Program-made: the position numbers and the translations under genes | In this document: positions 8,175 to 16,228 of the stretch, piece by piece | Position numbering within the stretch: the first letter of the stretch is position 1 | How the letters are laid out: each line of letters opens with the position of its first letter | The notes under the pieces: generated by a model | What the model saw: only the letters and a program-made list of their open reading frames with translations | Databases searched by the model: none | What the model was told of the DNA's origin: nothing | NCBI RefSeq assembly: GCF_001482285.1 | Contig: NZ_LOEP01000022.1 | Location: 1-64,000 of the forward strand | From: Haloferax sp. Q22 | Lineage (GTDB): Archaea; Halobacteriota; Halobacteria; Halobacteriales; Haloferacaceae | DNA: 64,000 nucleotides | Reading direction: 5' to 3'

Positions 8175-9506
8175 TCAGCCGTCGCGTTCGAGTTCGTCGA
8201 GGATGGGGCGGTACTTCAGTTGCACCTCGTCCCACTCGGCGTCGGGGTCCGAGTCGGCGACGAGGCCGACGCCCGCAAAGAGCGTCGCCAGCGTCTCCTC
8301 GACGATTGCCGAGCGGAGAGCGACCGCGAAACTGCCGTCGCCGTCGGCGTCGAACCAGCCGACCGGTGCGGCGTACCAGCCGCGGTCGAACGGCTCGGTG
8401 TCGCGAATCACGTCGAGGGCGGCCTCCGGCGGGAGGCCGCCGACCGCGGGCGTCGGGTGGAGCGCGTCCACGAGCGAGAGGACGTGTTCGTCGCGTTCGA
8501 GCGTCGCGTCGATGGGCGTCCAGAGGTGCTGGACGGTCGCGAGCTTCCGAATCCCGCGGTCGCCGACGCGAATGTCGGCCGACAGGGGCGCGAGCTGTTC
8601 CCGAATCGTCTCCGCGACGAGTTCGTGTTCGTGGTTGTCCTTCTCGCTTCCGAGCAGTTCGTTCGCCAGCCACTCGTCTTCGTCTTCGGTGTCGCCGCGG
8701 CCGGTCGTCCCGGCGAGCGCGCCGGTCTCCACCTCGCGGCCGCGGAGCGAGACGAGTCGCTCGGGCGTCGCGCCGAGGAAGCTCGCCCCGCCGTTCGGCT
8801 CGACAAGGAAGCGGTGGCAGTCGGGGTACGTCCGGCCGAGGCGGGCGAGCAGGTCGGGCGCGGCGGCGGGGCGGTCGAGTTCGACTTCGAGCGCCTGCGC
8901 GAGGACGACCTTCTGGAGGTCGCCGGCGCGGATGCGAGAGACCGCGGCATCGACGCTCTCGTGCCACGCCTCCACCGAGGTCGTTCGGTGACGGTCCGCG
9001 ACGCCCGGCGGCCCCTCGGAGGGTTCGTCGTCGAGCGATTCGAGCGTCTCGCGGACCTCGTCGAGCCGGTCGCCGACGATCTCCGGATCGGCGTCCGCGC
9101 CGACGGCGGTGACCGTGAGCCACGCGTCGTCGCCGTCGAAGGCGACTTGCACCTCGGGGACGACGAAGCGCGCGGCCGGGAAGTCGGCCCACGGGTCGCG
9201 GCCGGTCGCCTCCTCGTGGAAGGCGAGGCCGCCGAAGAATCGCGGGCGGGCGGCGTCGGAGGCGTCAACGTCAGCGCCGTCGAACAGCGCCGTGGCCGAC
9301 TCTCGAATGCGCGCGAGTCGCTCAGGGCCGTCGGCCTCGACGGCCACGGCGACGCCGCCACCGACGACTGTCGGCTCGTCGGGGGCGGTCCACAGCGCCC
9401 GCGGGCGGCGCATCGTCGCGAGCGACGCCGAGACGGGCGGCGCAGACAGTCGAACCGACCTGCTGACGAGATGGGTCCCCATCTCGTCTGTCCGCAACGG
9501 TTCCAT
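8175..9506 (-). CDS. menF: Isochorismate synthase MenF
   Basis: A chorismate-binding enzyme of 443 residues converting chorismate to isochorismate, the first committed step to menaquinone. Family landmarks are IRAGDLQKVVLAQALE, FLGATPERLVSLRGREVETGALAGT in outline, GSEKDNHEHELV with the catalytic Glu/His region, and HPTPAVGGLPPEAAL. I took the ATG at 9506 (MEPLRTDEMG). The open frame continues upstream to 9821, but that part is basic, unlike the acidic body, and runs into the neighbouring gene. Codon choice and length then agree with the family. Followed by menD. Confidence 0.93.
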   Translation of the reverse strand: MEPLRTDEMGTHLVSRSVRLSAPPVSASLATMRRPRALWTAPDEPTVVGGGVAVAVEADGPERLARIRESATALFDGADVDASDAARPRFFGGLAFHEEATGRDPWADFPAARFVVPEVQVAFDGDDAWLTVTAVGADADPEIVGDRLDEVRETLESLDDEPSEGPPGVADRHRTTSVEAWHESVDAAVSRIRAGDLQKVVLAQALEVELDRPAAAPDLLARLGRTYPDCHRFLVEPNGGASFLGATPERLVSLRGREVETGALAGTTGRGDTEDEDEWLANELLGSEKDNHEHELVAETIREQLAPLSADIRVGDRGIRKLATVQHLWTPIDATLERDEHVLSLVDALHPTPAVGGLPPEAALDVIRDTEPFDRGWYAAPVGWFDADGDGSFAVALRSAIVEETLATLFAGVGLVADSDPDAEWDEVQLKYRPILDELERDG

Positions 9507-9660
9507 CGACCGTGGGTCAGGACCGGGGACGCTTGAAACTCTCCCTTCTGTCCCGCCCGTCGCCCCGGAGGGAGACAGTGAGACGCGCACATCTGTCCAC
9601 CGAACGACAACGCTGGTGGCTCGGACGCGAAGCGACCGCCGAAAACGCTGAAAAATCAGC

Positions 9661-10254
9661 TCAGCTGTACCGCTCTTCGTTCCACGGGTTCGCCGTGTTC
9701 GAGTACCCGCGTTTCTCCCAGTAGCCGCGTTCGGGCTCGGTGAGGAATTCGACGCCCGAGACCCACTTCGCGCCCTTGTAGGCGTACTTGTGCGGGGTGA
9801 CGACCCGAAGGGGGCCGCCATGGTCGGCGGGCAGGTCCTCGCCGTCGTAGCCCCAGACGAACATGACCTCGTCGCGCATGCACTGGTCGAGAGGCAGGTT
9901 CGTCGTGTAGCCGTCCATGGCGTGGAACATCACGTGGACCGCGTCGTCGTCGACGCCGACCGCGTCTGCGAGCGTCGGGAACGTGACGCCCTCGAACTCG
10001 CAGTCGAACTTGCTCCAGCCGGTGACGCAGTGGAAGTCCTGTACCTGCATCTCGGCGGGGAGGTCGCGGAACTCGTCGAACGAGAGGTCGAGTTCGGTCT
10101 CGACCGCGCCCCACGCCTCGAACGACCACGTCTCGGGGTCCCACGAGGGCGTGCCGCTCTTGGAGAGCACGGGGAACCGCTGGGTCTCGCGTTGGCCCGG
10201 CGGGAGTCGGTCGTCGCCGAACTCCTCGTAGAGGTGGGTCACGTCGTTGGCCAT
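9661..10254 (-). CDS. Molybdopterin-dependent sulfite-oxidase-fold oxidoreductase (MsrP/YedY-like domain)
   Basis: A single-domain, cytoplasmic-looking protein of 197 residues of the sulfite oxidase molybdopterin-binding fold. The expected molybdenum-ligand cysteine is in QVQDFHCVTGWSKFDCEFEG, and HGGPLRVVTPHKYAYKGAKW is the usual cofactor-contact segment near the C-terminus. No dimerisation domain and no Tat signal are present, unlike exported MsrP. I chose the ATG at 10254 (MANDVTHLYEEFG); eight upstream in-frame codons exist but are basic. Physiological substrate unknown; this short form is common in haloarchaea and actinobacteria. Confidence 0.85.
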   Translation of the reverse strand: MANDVTHLYEEFGDDRLPPGQRETQRFPVLSKSGTPSWDPETWSFEAWGAVETELDLSFDEFRDLPAEMQVQDFHCVTGWSKFDCEFEGVTFPTLADAVGVDDDAVHVMFHAMDGYTTNLPLDQCMRDEVMFVWGYDGEDLPADHGGPLRVVTPHKYAYKGAKWVSGVEFLTEPERGYWEKRGYSNTANPWNEERYS

Positions 10255-10332
10255 GGTCGAATCTTCGGCCCGACGCACCTATCACTAACGACTCCGGACA
10301 CCCGTCGACGACCGGGGGGACGGCCACACTAA

Positions 10333-10375
10333 CCGAAGGTAAGCGGAGCTTCGCGTTCGCCGGAACGACCTTCGG
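10333..10375. repeat. 8-bp inverted repeat upstream of the RHH gene
   Basis: CCGAAGGT at 10333-10340 and its exact complement ACCTTCGG at 10368-10375, 27 bp apart. They lie just upstream of the TATA box (GTTATATA, 10401-10408) of the ribbon-helix-helix gene at 10437 and could be paired sites for a dimeric regulator, possibly that protein itself. Confidence 0.4.
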
Positions 10376-10436
10376 AAAACCCGATTATTCCCCCGGTAGA
10401 GTTATATACGGCCCTTCCAAAGCGACGGACGTTCAG

Positions 10437-10649
10437 ATGCCCAAAGTAGAGATTACCGTGCCGGAACACCTGGAGATGCAGATCGTCCAACTCGTCGAAC
10501 AGGGCGAGTTCGTCAACCGCGACGAGGCTATCGAGGACCTGCTGTCGACCGGTATCCGCGCGTACAAGACCAGCGGTCCGATGTCCGACGAGGACCGCGC
10601 GTACGAAGACGACGGGATGATGGGTCACGAAGACGAGTACGTCTTCTGA
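10437..10649 (+). CDS. Ribbon-helix-helix (CopG-type) DNA-binding protein
   Basis: A 70-residue protein. Its first 45 residues have the ribbon-helix-helix pattern: a beta strand MPKVEITVPEHLEMQI, then helices around VQLVEQGEFVNRDEAIEDLL. A flexible acidic tail follows (DEDRAYEDDGMMGHEDEYVF). The strand residues K, E, T would contact DNA as a dimer. The TATA box GTTATATA at 10401-10408 puts the transcript start a few nucleotides before the ATG. No toxin gene adjoins, so it is probably a stand-alone regulator and not an antitoxin. Target genes are unknown. Confidence 0.85.
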   Translation: MPKVEITVPEHLEMQIVQLVEQGEFVNRDEAIEDLLSTGIRAYKTSGPMSDEDRAYEDDGMMGHEDEYVF

Positions 10650-10707
10650 GCCGAGTGACAGTATCCCCCAATAACGCTTAAACCGCCCTCGCGCCTAACC
10701 AACGCTC

Positions 10708-10986
10708 ATGCACAAGGACGAACTGCTGGAGCTGCACGAACAGATGGTTATCATCAAGGACCACTTCTCGGCCCGCGAGCACGTCGATTCGAGCTTGTTC
10801 GACCCCTACGACGAGCTTGCCGTCGAGCCCTCCCACGTCCACAAATCGAAAAGCGAGCACAAACACGCCGTGTTCGTGCTCGGAAACGCCCTCGCGACTG
10901 CGATGAGCGACGACGAGTTCTCCAGCGCGGGCCGCGTCGGCAAGCGCATGGAGGAACTGGCCGACGACGCCGAAGGAAAAATCTGA
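10708..10986 (+). CDS. UPF0058 family protein
   Basis: A 92-residue helical protein of the archaeal UPF0058 family, recognised from MHKDELLELHEQMVIIKDHF at the N-terminus and the HVHKSKSEHKHAVFVLG histidine-rich turn in the middle. Function unknown for the whole family; the fold is a small helical bundle in known archaeal relatives. Promoter-like GCTTAAACC at 10676-10684 gives a nearly leaderless mRNA. It is separated from the RHH gene by 58 nt and may be transcribed on its own. Confidence 0.85.
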   Translation: MHKDELLELHEQMVIIKDHFSAREHVDSSLFDPYDELAVEPSHVHKSKSEHKHAVFVLGNALATAMSDDEFSSAGRVGKRMEELADDAEGKI

Positions 10987-11130
10987 GCGCCCGTCCGCCG
11001 CAGCGCGCCCCGCGACCGACCCCCCGGCGCTGAGCCGTCACTCGCCGTCGGATTCGTGTCGCTCGCTAGCACCTCTCAAGCAGTTCTCCGCGGGTTTCTT
11101 TATCACCCATTCGTACGACACAGGTAGCTA

Positions 11131-12783
11131 ATGCTAGAGATACCGGGCTGGATACCGTTCCAGCGGTTGGCCGCGCTCCTCGCGCTCCTCGCGGCCGCCG
11201 TCGCGCTCGCCGTCGTCGACAGACCGACTCGGTTCTCGGCGGCGCTCCGGCGGCGCTTCCTGTTCGGTCTCCCGCTCGGAACGCTCGTCAGCGCCGGCGG
11301 CGTCCTCCTCGTCTATCTCGTCGTGCAGGACGGCTGGTCGTCGTGGTACCGGCCCATCGTCATCCCGTTCCGGGCGTGGTCGTACTTCTACCCGACCGGG
11401 ATGCTGACCGCCGCGTTCGCTCACTCCAGCGCCGGCCACCTCGTCGGCAACCTCGTCGGCACGCTCACGCTCGCGCCGGTCGCGGAGTACGCGTGGGGAC
11501 ACTATCCGACGCGTCGGGGGTCCACGTCGTTCGGGTCGGCCCGCGAGAATCCCTACGTCCGGTCGCTGGTCGTCTTCCCCGCGGTCGTCGTCGGCGTGGG
11601 GCTTCTGACCTCCGTCTTCGCGCTCGGCCCGGTCGTCGGCTTCTCCGGCGTCGTGTTCGCGTTCGCCGGCTTCGCGCTCGTCTTCCGGCCGCTGACGACT
11701 ATCTTGGCGTTCGTCTCGGGGCGCGTCGTCAGCCTGTTTTACAACGCGATGCTCTCGCCCGAAGTCGTCTCGTCGGCCCGTCCTATCTTCTCGACGCCGT
11801 GGTGGTCGCAAATCGCCATTCAGGGCCACGCAATCGGCTTCCTGTTCGGCGTCCTCCTCGGCGTGTGGCTCAGCCACCGCCGCGAGGGGTCGAACCCGCC
11901 CGCCCTCCGGAGCTTCGCCGGCATCCTCCTGTTTTCCGTGAGCGAGTCGCTGTGGGCGGTCTACTGGTACCGCGGCGGCGAGACCTACGTGCTGTTTCGC
12001 GCCGTCGGCTTCGCGCTCGTCGTCGCGCTCGCGACCATCGTCGCGCTGACGGTCGCGGCCTCCGACAAGCCGCTCCGAGAGTACGCGCCCGACAACTCGC
12101 TGTTTTCGGCCCGCCGCTGGCAGGTCGGCGTCGCCGTTCTCCTCGTCGTCGTCGCGGCCCTGTCGGGACCGGCGATGCTGTACAACACGTTCACCGCGAG
12201 CGGCGACGACCTGCCGGGCGAGAGCGTCTCGGTCAGGGACTACGACGTGACTTACGCCGAGGACGTGCCGAACGGGCTGACCGCCGTCTTCGACATCGAA
12301 CTGTTCGGCGAGTCGACGACGACCAACACCTCCGGGGTCATCGTCAGAAGCGAGCGGCGCGGCATCTGGACCACCGCCGTCTCGACGAGTCGGCTGGCGT
12401 TCGACGGCGAGTCGACGGTTAGGCTCGGCGGCCTCGGCTGGCGCGAACGGGTGACGGCGGTCCGCGACGGCTACGTCGTCACGGGCGCGGGAACCGCCTA
12501 CCGGGTGTTCCTCGTCGCCGACGGCGAGGCGCGGTTGGCCTACCAGACCGGTCCGGTCCGGGCCGAACCGGTGGTCTCCCGGCGGAACATCTCAGTCGTG
12601 CCGACGGCGACGGGCTACGACATACAGGTGTCGTCGGACAGCGGGACCGTCAGGGGGCCGATGCCGACCGAGAACGCGAGCACGACGCTCGACGGCATTC
12701 GGTTCGTCCGAGAGAAGTCGTTCGTCTTCGCCGAGTCGCGGGGGACGAAAGTCCGGGTCGCGCGACAGGAAACGTACAATTAG
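11131..12783 (+). CDS. Rhomboid family intramembrane serine protease with large C-terminal extracytoplasmic domain
   Basis: A 550-residue protein. The rhomboid core occupies about residues 45-250. AFAHSSAGHLVGNLVGT (His98, His103, Asn107) is the usual HxxxxHxxxN loop, VGFSGVVFAFAG carries the catalytic Ser172 in GFSG, and QGHAIGFLFGVLLG carries the catalytic His233. Two to three further hydrophobic segments run to about residue 350. The remaining 200 residues are hydrophilic and beta-rich, with repeated acidic strands. The H. volcanii orthologue region also holds a rhomboid gene as I recall. TATA-like TTCTTTATC at 11095-11103 implies a leader of at most a few bases. Substrates unknown. Confidence 0.88.
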   Translation: MLEIPGWIPFQRLAALLALLAAAVALAVVDRPTRFSAALRRRFLFGLPLGTLVSAGGVLLVYLVVQDGWSSWYRPIVIPFRAWSYFYPTGMLTAAFAHSSAGHLVGNLVGTLTLAPVAEYAWGHYPTRRGSTSFGSARENPYVRSLVVFPAVVVGVGLLTSVFALGPVVGFSGVVFAFAGFALVFRPLTTILAFVSGRVVSLFYNAMLSPEVVSSARPIFSTPWWSQIAIQGHAIGFLFGVLLGVWLSHRREGSNPPALRSFAGILLFSVSESLWAVYWYRGGETYVLFRAVGFALVVALATIVALTVAASDKPLREYAPDNSLFSARRWQVGVAVLLVVVAALSGPAMLYNTFTASGDDLPGESVSVRDYDVTYAEDVPNGLTAVFDIELFGESTTTNTSGVIVRSERRGIWTTAVSTSRLAFDGESTVRLGGLGWRERVTAVRDGYVVTGAGTAYRVFLVADGEARLAYQTGPVRAEPVVSRRNISVVPTATGYDIQVSSDSGTVRGPMPTENASTTLDGIRFVREKSFVFAESRGTKVRVARQETYN

Positions 12784-12834
12784 GTCAGGTCCGCGGTCGA
12801 CGCGGGCGCTGACGACGGCGCGGTCACGACCGCC

Positions 12835-13461
12835 TCACCACTCGATGCGGAACACTTCGGCGTCGAGTTGTCGGCGGTCCTCGTCGTGGAAGTCGAACTG
12901 GCGGTCGAGGTCGAACGTCGCCCGGAAGGCGTCCGTGAGGTCGCCGCCGGCGTCGGCGACGAACGACTCGACGAACTCCTTGCTTCCCTCGTTGTGAACC
13001 GAGTAGGACACGTCGGCGACCGACGCGACCGATTCGAGGAAGGCGCGGTCGGCGTGTTCGTTGCCCCGCTGCGCGCCGAACGGCGGGTTCATGAGCACCG
13101 TGACCTGCCGGTCGTCGGGGAGACAAAGCGGCAGGCGGGTCGCGTCGGCGCGAATCCAGTCGATGGGGGCGCTCGCGCCGACGCGGCGGGCGTTATCGGT
13201 CGCGGTTTCGAGCGCCGCGTCGTCGAGTTCGACGCCGACGACGCGGGCGGGCGAGCGGAGCGCCGCGCCGAGTCCGAGCATGCCGGTTCCGGAGCCCAAA
13301 TCGAGGACCGTCGCACCCTCGATATCGCCGCGGAGGTCCGCGAGGTGGACGAGGTGCGCGGCGAGGTCCGGCGGCGTCGGATACTGTTCGAGCGAGACCT
13401 TCGGGTTCTCGAAGCCGGCGACCACCGCCAACTGCGCTTCCAGCGCGGCCTTGGTTGCCAT
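12835..13461 (-). CDS. METTL5-like class I methyltransferase (N6-adenine, probable rRNA)
   Basis: A 208-residue SAM-dependent methyltransferase. DLGSGTGMLGLG (residues 54-65) is the SAM motif I, VGVELDDAALETA motif II, and MNPPFGAQRGNEHAD (NPPF, residues 125-128) the adenine-N6 catalytic motif. The N-terminal LEQYPTPPDLAAHL block and the NPPFG-x3-G-x2-AD arrangement match the METTL5 group, whose eukaryotic member methylates 18S rRNA. Its start codon shares one base with the stop of the upstream gene (TGATG), so the two are translated together. Target base not provable here. Confidence 0.88.
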   Translation of the reverse strand: MATKAALEAQLAVVAGFENPKVSLEQYPTPPDLAAHLVHLADLRGDIEGATVLDLGSGTGMLGLGAALRSPARVVGVELDDAALETATDNARRVGASAPIDWIRADATRLPLCLPDDRQVTVLMNPPFGAQRGNEHADRAFLESVASVADVSYSVHNEGSKEFVESFVADAGGDLTDAFRATFDLDRQFDFHDEDRRQLDAEVFRIEW

Positions 13462-13856
13462 CAGCCGTCGATGGAACCTCGAAGCTCAAAAGCGACACCC
13501 TCGCGCCGGGCGCGCTCGCCGAGCGCGGCGAGCGCCGACTCGGCGTCGTCGGGGCGACAGCACTCCGCGACGTCGACGGCGACGCGCCCGACGCCGAGGA
13601 ACGCGGCGGCGCGGACGTACTCGCGGAGGCGCTCGGACTCCGACTGCACCGCGAGGGGGTCGTCCTCGCTGAAACAGGCCTCCACGGTGAGTTCCGCCGG
13701 AAGGTAGCCCTCCTCGGCGAGTTCGGCCTTCAGGTCGCGGAGGTGCGAGGGGGCAGTCGACTCCAGCCCCGCGGCATCGAGGACGACAGGGGTCAGGTCA
13801 GCGGGACGGCCGGCGACGAGTGCGGCTTCGACGGACGAGGATTCGAGCGTGCTCAT
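13461..13856 (-). CDS. Conserved haloarchaeal protein coupled to the METTL5-like methyltransferase
   Basis: A 131-residue acidic protein whose family I do not recognise. It starts MSTLESSSVEAALVAGRPAD; the middle contains two cysteines (VEACFSEDDP and AECCRPDDAE), and the end is FELRGSIDG. Length and position immediately before the methyltransferase, with TGATG stop-start overlap, suggest an accessory subunit or activator, by analogy with TRMT112-METTL5, but no zinc-binding set is seen. TATATAT at 13884-13890 lies about 30 nt before the ATG at 13856, which supports this start; the open frame continues upstream only through non-coding sequence. Confidence 0.75.
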   Translation of the reverse strand: MSTLESSSVEAALVAGRPADLTPVVLDAAGLESTAPSHLRDLKAELAEEGYLPAELTVEACFSEDDPLAVQSESERLREYVRAAAFLGVGRVAVDVAECCRPDDAESALAALGERARREGVAFELRGSIDG

Positions 13857-13883
13857 GTTGCACACACATTTCCTTTGGTTATG

Positions 13884-13890
13884 TATATAT
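13884..13890 (-). promoter_or_regulatory. TATA box of the methyltransferase operon
   Basis: ATATATA on the minus strand, flanked by AT-rich DNA (13871-13900), centred 30 nt before the ATG at 13856. Predicts an almost leaderless transcript. The rest of the 222-bp gap to 14078 holds a 6-bp G/C stem (TGGGGG 14005-14010, CCCCCA 14022-14027) and no gene that I can see. Confidence 0.65.
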
Positions 13891-14078
13891 CTTTGTAAAT
13901 GCGCAGTAGTAATCCGTCGGGGCGGGAAACAGCCGATGACGCGCGGATTCATCGCGCAGATATGACAGTCTAGAGAATGATGCCGATTGGTACCGTACTG
14001 CTCGTGGGGGCACACGCTCCACCCCCATTCCCCCTGACCCCGCGCGGGCAATTCCCGCAGTCGCCGACTTCTCGATCT

Positions 14079-15062
14079 CTACCCGTACGTGTACGCGAGC
14101 ACTTCGACACCGGTGGCGTTCCGAATCGTGACCGTGTCGCCGCCGTTGTTCCACACCGCGCCGCCGCGGCCCCAGTAGACGTCCTCGTCGGTGTCGGTTC
14201 CCGACCCCGTGTGGAGCGTCAGCGACGCGCCGGGGCTGAGTTCGGTCCCCTCGGCGAACGTATAGGTCGCGCCCGCCGCGTCGGCGACGGTCCATCCCGA
14301 GAGGTCGATCGTCGCGTCGCCGTCGTTCCGGAGCGTGACGTACTCCTCGTTCAGGTTGTCGTTGTCGTTGCCGGGCGCGTCGGCGACGACCGAGACCGAG
14401 AGGCCGTCGTCGGTGGTCGCGTCCGCGCCTCCCGCGGCCGACCCCTCGGTCGCACAGGACCAGAGGCCGACCCCGCGCTCTCTAGCGTCGCGCTCGGCGC
14501 GCTCGTAGCGCTCGCGGTCCTCGAACGAACTCTCGTAGAACCGGGCGTGGCCCTCGGCGATGAGGTCGTAGTTGAACTCCGCGCCGTCGACGACGACGTA
14601 CGCGAGGAGCCGACCGTAGTAGCCGCGCTCACCGGCTTTCTCGTCGTAGCGGAGCTCGACGGTTCGGTTGGCGAGCCGGGACTTCGCGTAGGCGCTCGCG
14701 TTCTCGCCGGCCGCCCGGAGGCAGGTCCGGCCGGCCTCGGTCTCGGGGACGCCCTCGAACTCGTCGGGCGTGTTCTCGGCGTGGACCTCGGGAGTGTCGA
14801 CGCCGAGGAGCCGAACCGTCTCGCGCGCGCCGTCCGGCATGACGACTTTGATGGTGTCGCCGTCGACCACCTCGACCACCTCGACTGTCACGTCGCCCGC
14901 GGCGGTTGCGGCCGTCGGCGACCCCGACTGCGCCGTCGGCGACGCCGTCTCCGTCGCGGTCGATTCGACCGTCGCCGGCGCGTCCACGCCGCCCCCGCCG
15001 AGACAGCCCGCGAGAACCGCGAGAACGACGACAACGAGTGTCGTGGTAGCACGTCTGACCAT
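14079..15062 (-). CDS. Secreted thermonuclease-like lipoprotein with C-terminal lamin-tail domain
   Basis: A lipoprotein of 327 residues: a Sec-type hydrophobic run then lipobox LAGC with Cys20, and a Thr/Ala-rich linker to about residue 60. A staphylococcal-nuclease domain follows, with VEVVDGDTIKVVMPDG, RLLGVDTPEVH (catalytic Arg and Asp) and GYYGRLLAYV (second Arg), to about residue 190. The C-terminal 100 residues (VTLRNDGDATIDLSGWTVAD and GGDTVTIRNATG) form a lamin-tail (LTD) beta domain. Expected role is extracellular nucleic-acid hydrolysis, anchored to the membrane. TATA GTATAAG (15088-15094) favours the ATG at 15062 over that at 15071. Confidence 0.9.
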   Translation of the reverse strand: MVRRATTTLVVVVLAVLAGCLGGGGVDAPATVESTATETASPTAQSGSPTAATAAGDVTVEVVEVVDGDTIKVVMPDGARETVRLLGVDTPEVHAENTPDEFEGVPETEAGRTCLRAAGENASAYAKSRLANRTVELRYDEKAGERGYYGRLLAYVVVDGAEFNYDLIAEGHARFYESSFEDRERYERAERDARERGVGLWSCATEGSAAGGADATTDDGLSVSVVADAPGNDNDNLNEEYVTLRNDGDATIDLSGWTVADAAGATYTFAEGTELSPGASLTLHTGSGTDTDEDVYWGRGGAVWNNGGDTVTIRNATGVEVLAYTYG

Positions 15063-15087
15063 TCGATTCACCGTTAGTCAGGGAACC

Positions 15088-15094
15088 GTATAAG
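15088..15094 (-). promoter_or_regulatory. TATA box of the SNase lipoprotein gene
   Basis: CTTATAC on the minus strand, centred about 29 nt before the ATG at 15062. The expected start of transcription is near 15066, so the mRNA would be leaderless and the alternative ATG at 15071 would lie upstream of the start. Confidence 0.6.
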
Positions 15095-15172
15095 TAGATG
15101 CGTCCCAATTGCCCGAATCCGAACTCGTCGAATCGCCAGACTGCGGCCTTTATCATATTTCTGTTACAAAGG

Positions 15173-15180
15173 TTTAAATT
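15173..15180 (+). promoter_or_regulatory. TATA box of tfb
   Basis: TTTAAATT in an AT-rich stretch (15150-15203). Its centre is 28 nt before the tfb ATG at 15204, which predicts a leaderless tfb mRNA. Confidence 0.65.
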
Positions 15181-15203
15181 CACGCTCCACCAGAAACCTT
15201 TTA

Positions 15204-16157
15204 ATGGAACGTCCGAGCCGGCAGCGTCAGCGAGAGGAGGAGGCAACGGCACAAGAGGACGAGCAAGTCAACTGTCCGGAGTGTGGGTCTGACCAGATCG
15301 TCACGGACGCGGACCAGGGGGAGCTGGTGTGTGACGACTGTGGTCTCGTCCTCGATGAGCGACAAATCGACCGCGGCCCGGAGTGGCGGGCGTTCAACCA
15401 CTCCGAGCGGCAGTCGAAGTCGCGCGTCGGTGCGCCCATCACGGAGACGATGCACGACCGGGGGCTGACGACGACCATCGACTGGAAGGACAAAGACGCC
15501 TACGGTCGCTCGCTTTCGTCCGAGAAACGCTCGCAGATGCACCGTCTGCGCAAGTGGCAAGAGCGCATCCGGACGAAAGACGCCGGCGAACGCAACCTCC
15601 AGTTCGCCCTCAGCGAAATCGACCGCATGGCCTCGGCGCTTGGCGTCCCGCGGTCGGTCCGCGAGGTCGCCTCGGTCATCTATCGACGGGCGCTCAACGA
15701 AGACCTGATTCGCGGGCGCTCCATCGAGGGCGTCGCCACGTCGGCGCTCTACGCCGCCTGCCGTCAGGAGGGAATCCCACGGTCGCTCGACGAGGTCGCG
15801 GAGGTATCGCGCGTCCCGCAGAAGGAAATCGGCCGCACGTACCGCTACATCTCCCAGGAACTCGGTCTCGAACTCAAGCCCGTCGACCCCAAGCAGTTCG
15901 TCCCGCGGTTCGCCTCCGCGCTCGACCTCTCCGAAGAGGTACAGGCCAAGGCGACCGAGATTATCGACGTGTCCGCCGAACAGGGCCTGCTGTCGGGTAA
16001 GTCGCCGACTGGCTTCGCCGCCGCCGCAATCTACGCCGCATCGCTTCTCTGCAACGAAAAGAAGACCCAACGCGAGGTCGCGGACGTGGCGCAGGTGACG
16101 GAAGTCACCATCCGGAACCGCTACCAAGAACAGATCGAAGCGATGGGCTTCCGCTGA
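15204..16157 (+). CDS. tfb: Transcription initiation factor TFB
   Basis: A 317-residue archaeal TFIIB homologue. The N-terminal zinc ribbon has Cys24, Cys27, Cys43 and Cys46 (CPEC...CDDC), followed by the B-finger/linker ([19 protein letters not shown]). Two cyclin-like repeats occupy about residues 110-210 and 210-317; the second contains [20 protein letters not shown] and the BRE-recognition helix [20 protein letters not shown]. It recruits RNA polymerase to TBP-bound promoters. Haloferax genomes carry many tfb paralogues, so the number of this copy cannot be set from sequence. The gene stands alone with its own promoter. Confidence 0.97.
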   Translation: MERPSRQRQREEEATAQEDEQVNCPECGSDQIVTDADQGELVCDDCGLVLDERQIDRGPEWRAFNHSERQSKSRVGAPITETMHDRGLTTTIDWKDKDAYGRSLSSEKRSQMHRLRKWQERIRTKDAGERNLQFALSEIDRMASALGVPRSVREVASVIYRRALNEDLIRGRSIEGVATSALYAACRQEGIPRSLDEVAEVSRVPQKEIGRTYRYISQELGLELKPVDPKQFVPRFASALDLSEEVQAKATEIIDVSAEQGLLSGKSPTGFAAAAIYAASLLCNEKKTQREVADVAQVTEVTIRNRYQEQIEAMGFR

Positions 16158-16228
16158 GCGTCGGCCCGCCAACCCGACCGACGACCCGGCTCACCGTCAC
16201 CGACTGACGACGTCGGCGACACTCAGTT

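Noticed and set aside
13960-14060. Possible tRNA or structured RNA in the gap before the SNase gene
   Set aside because: There is a G5/C5 stem, but no T-loop (GTTCRA) or acceptor stem pairing; no tRNA can be folded by eye.
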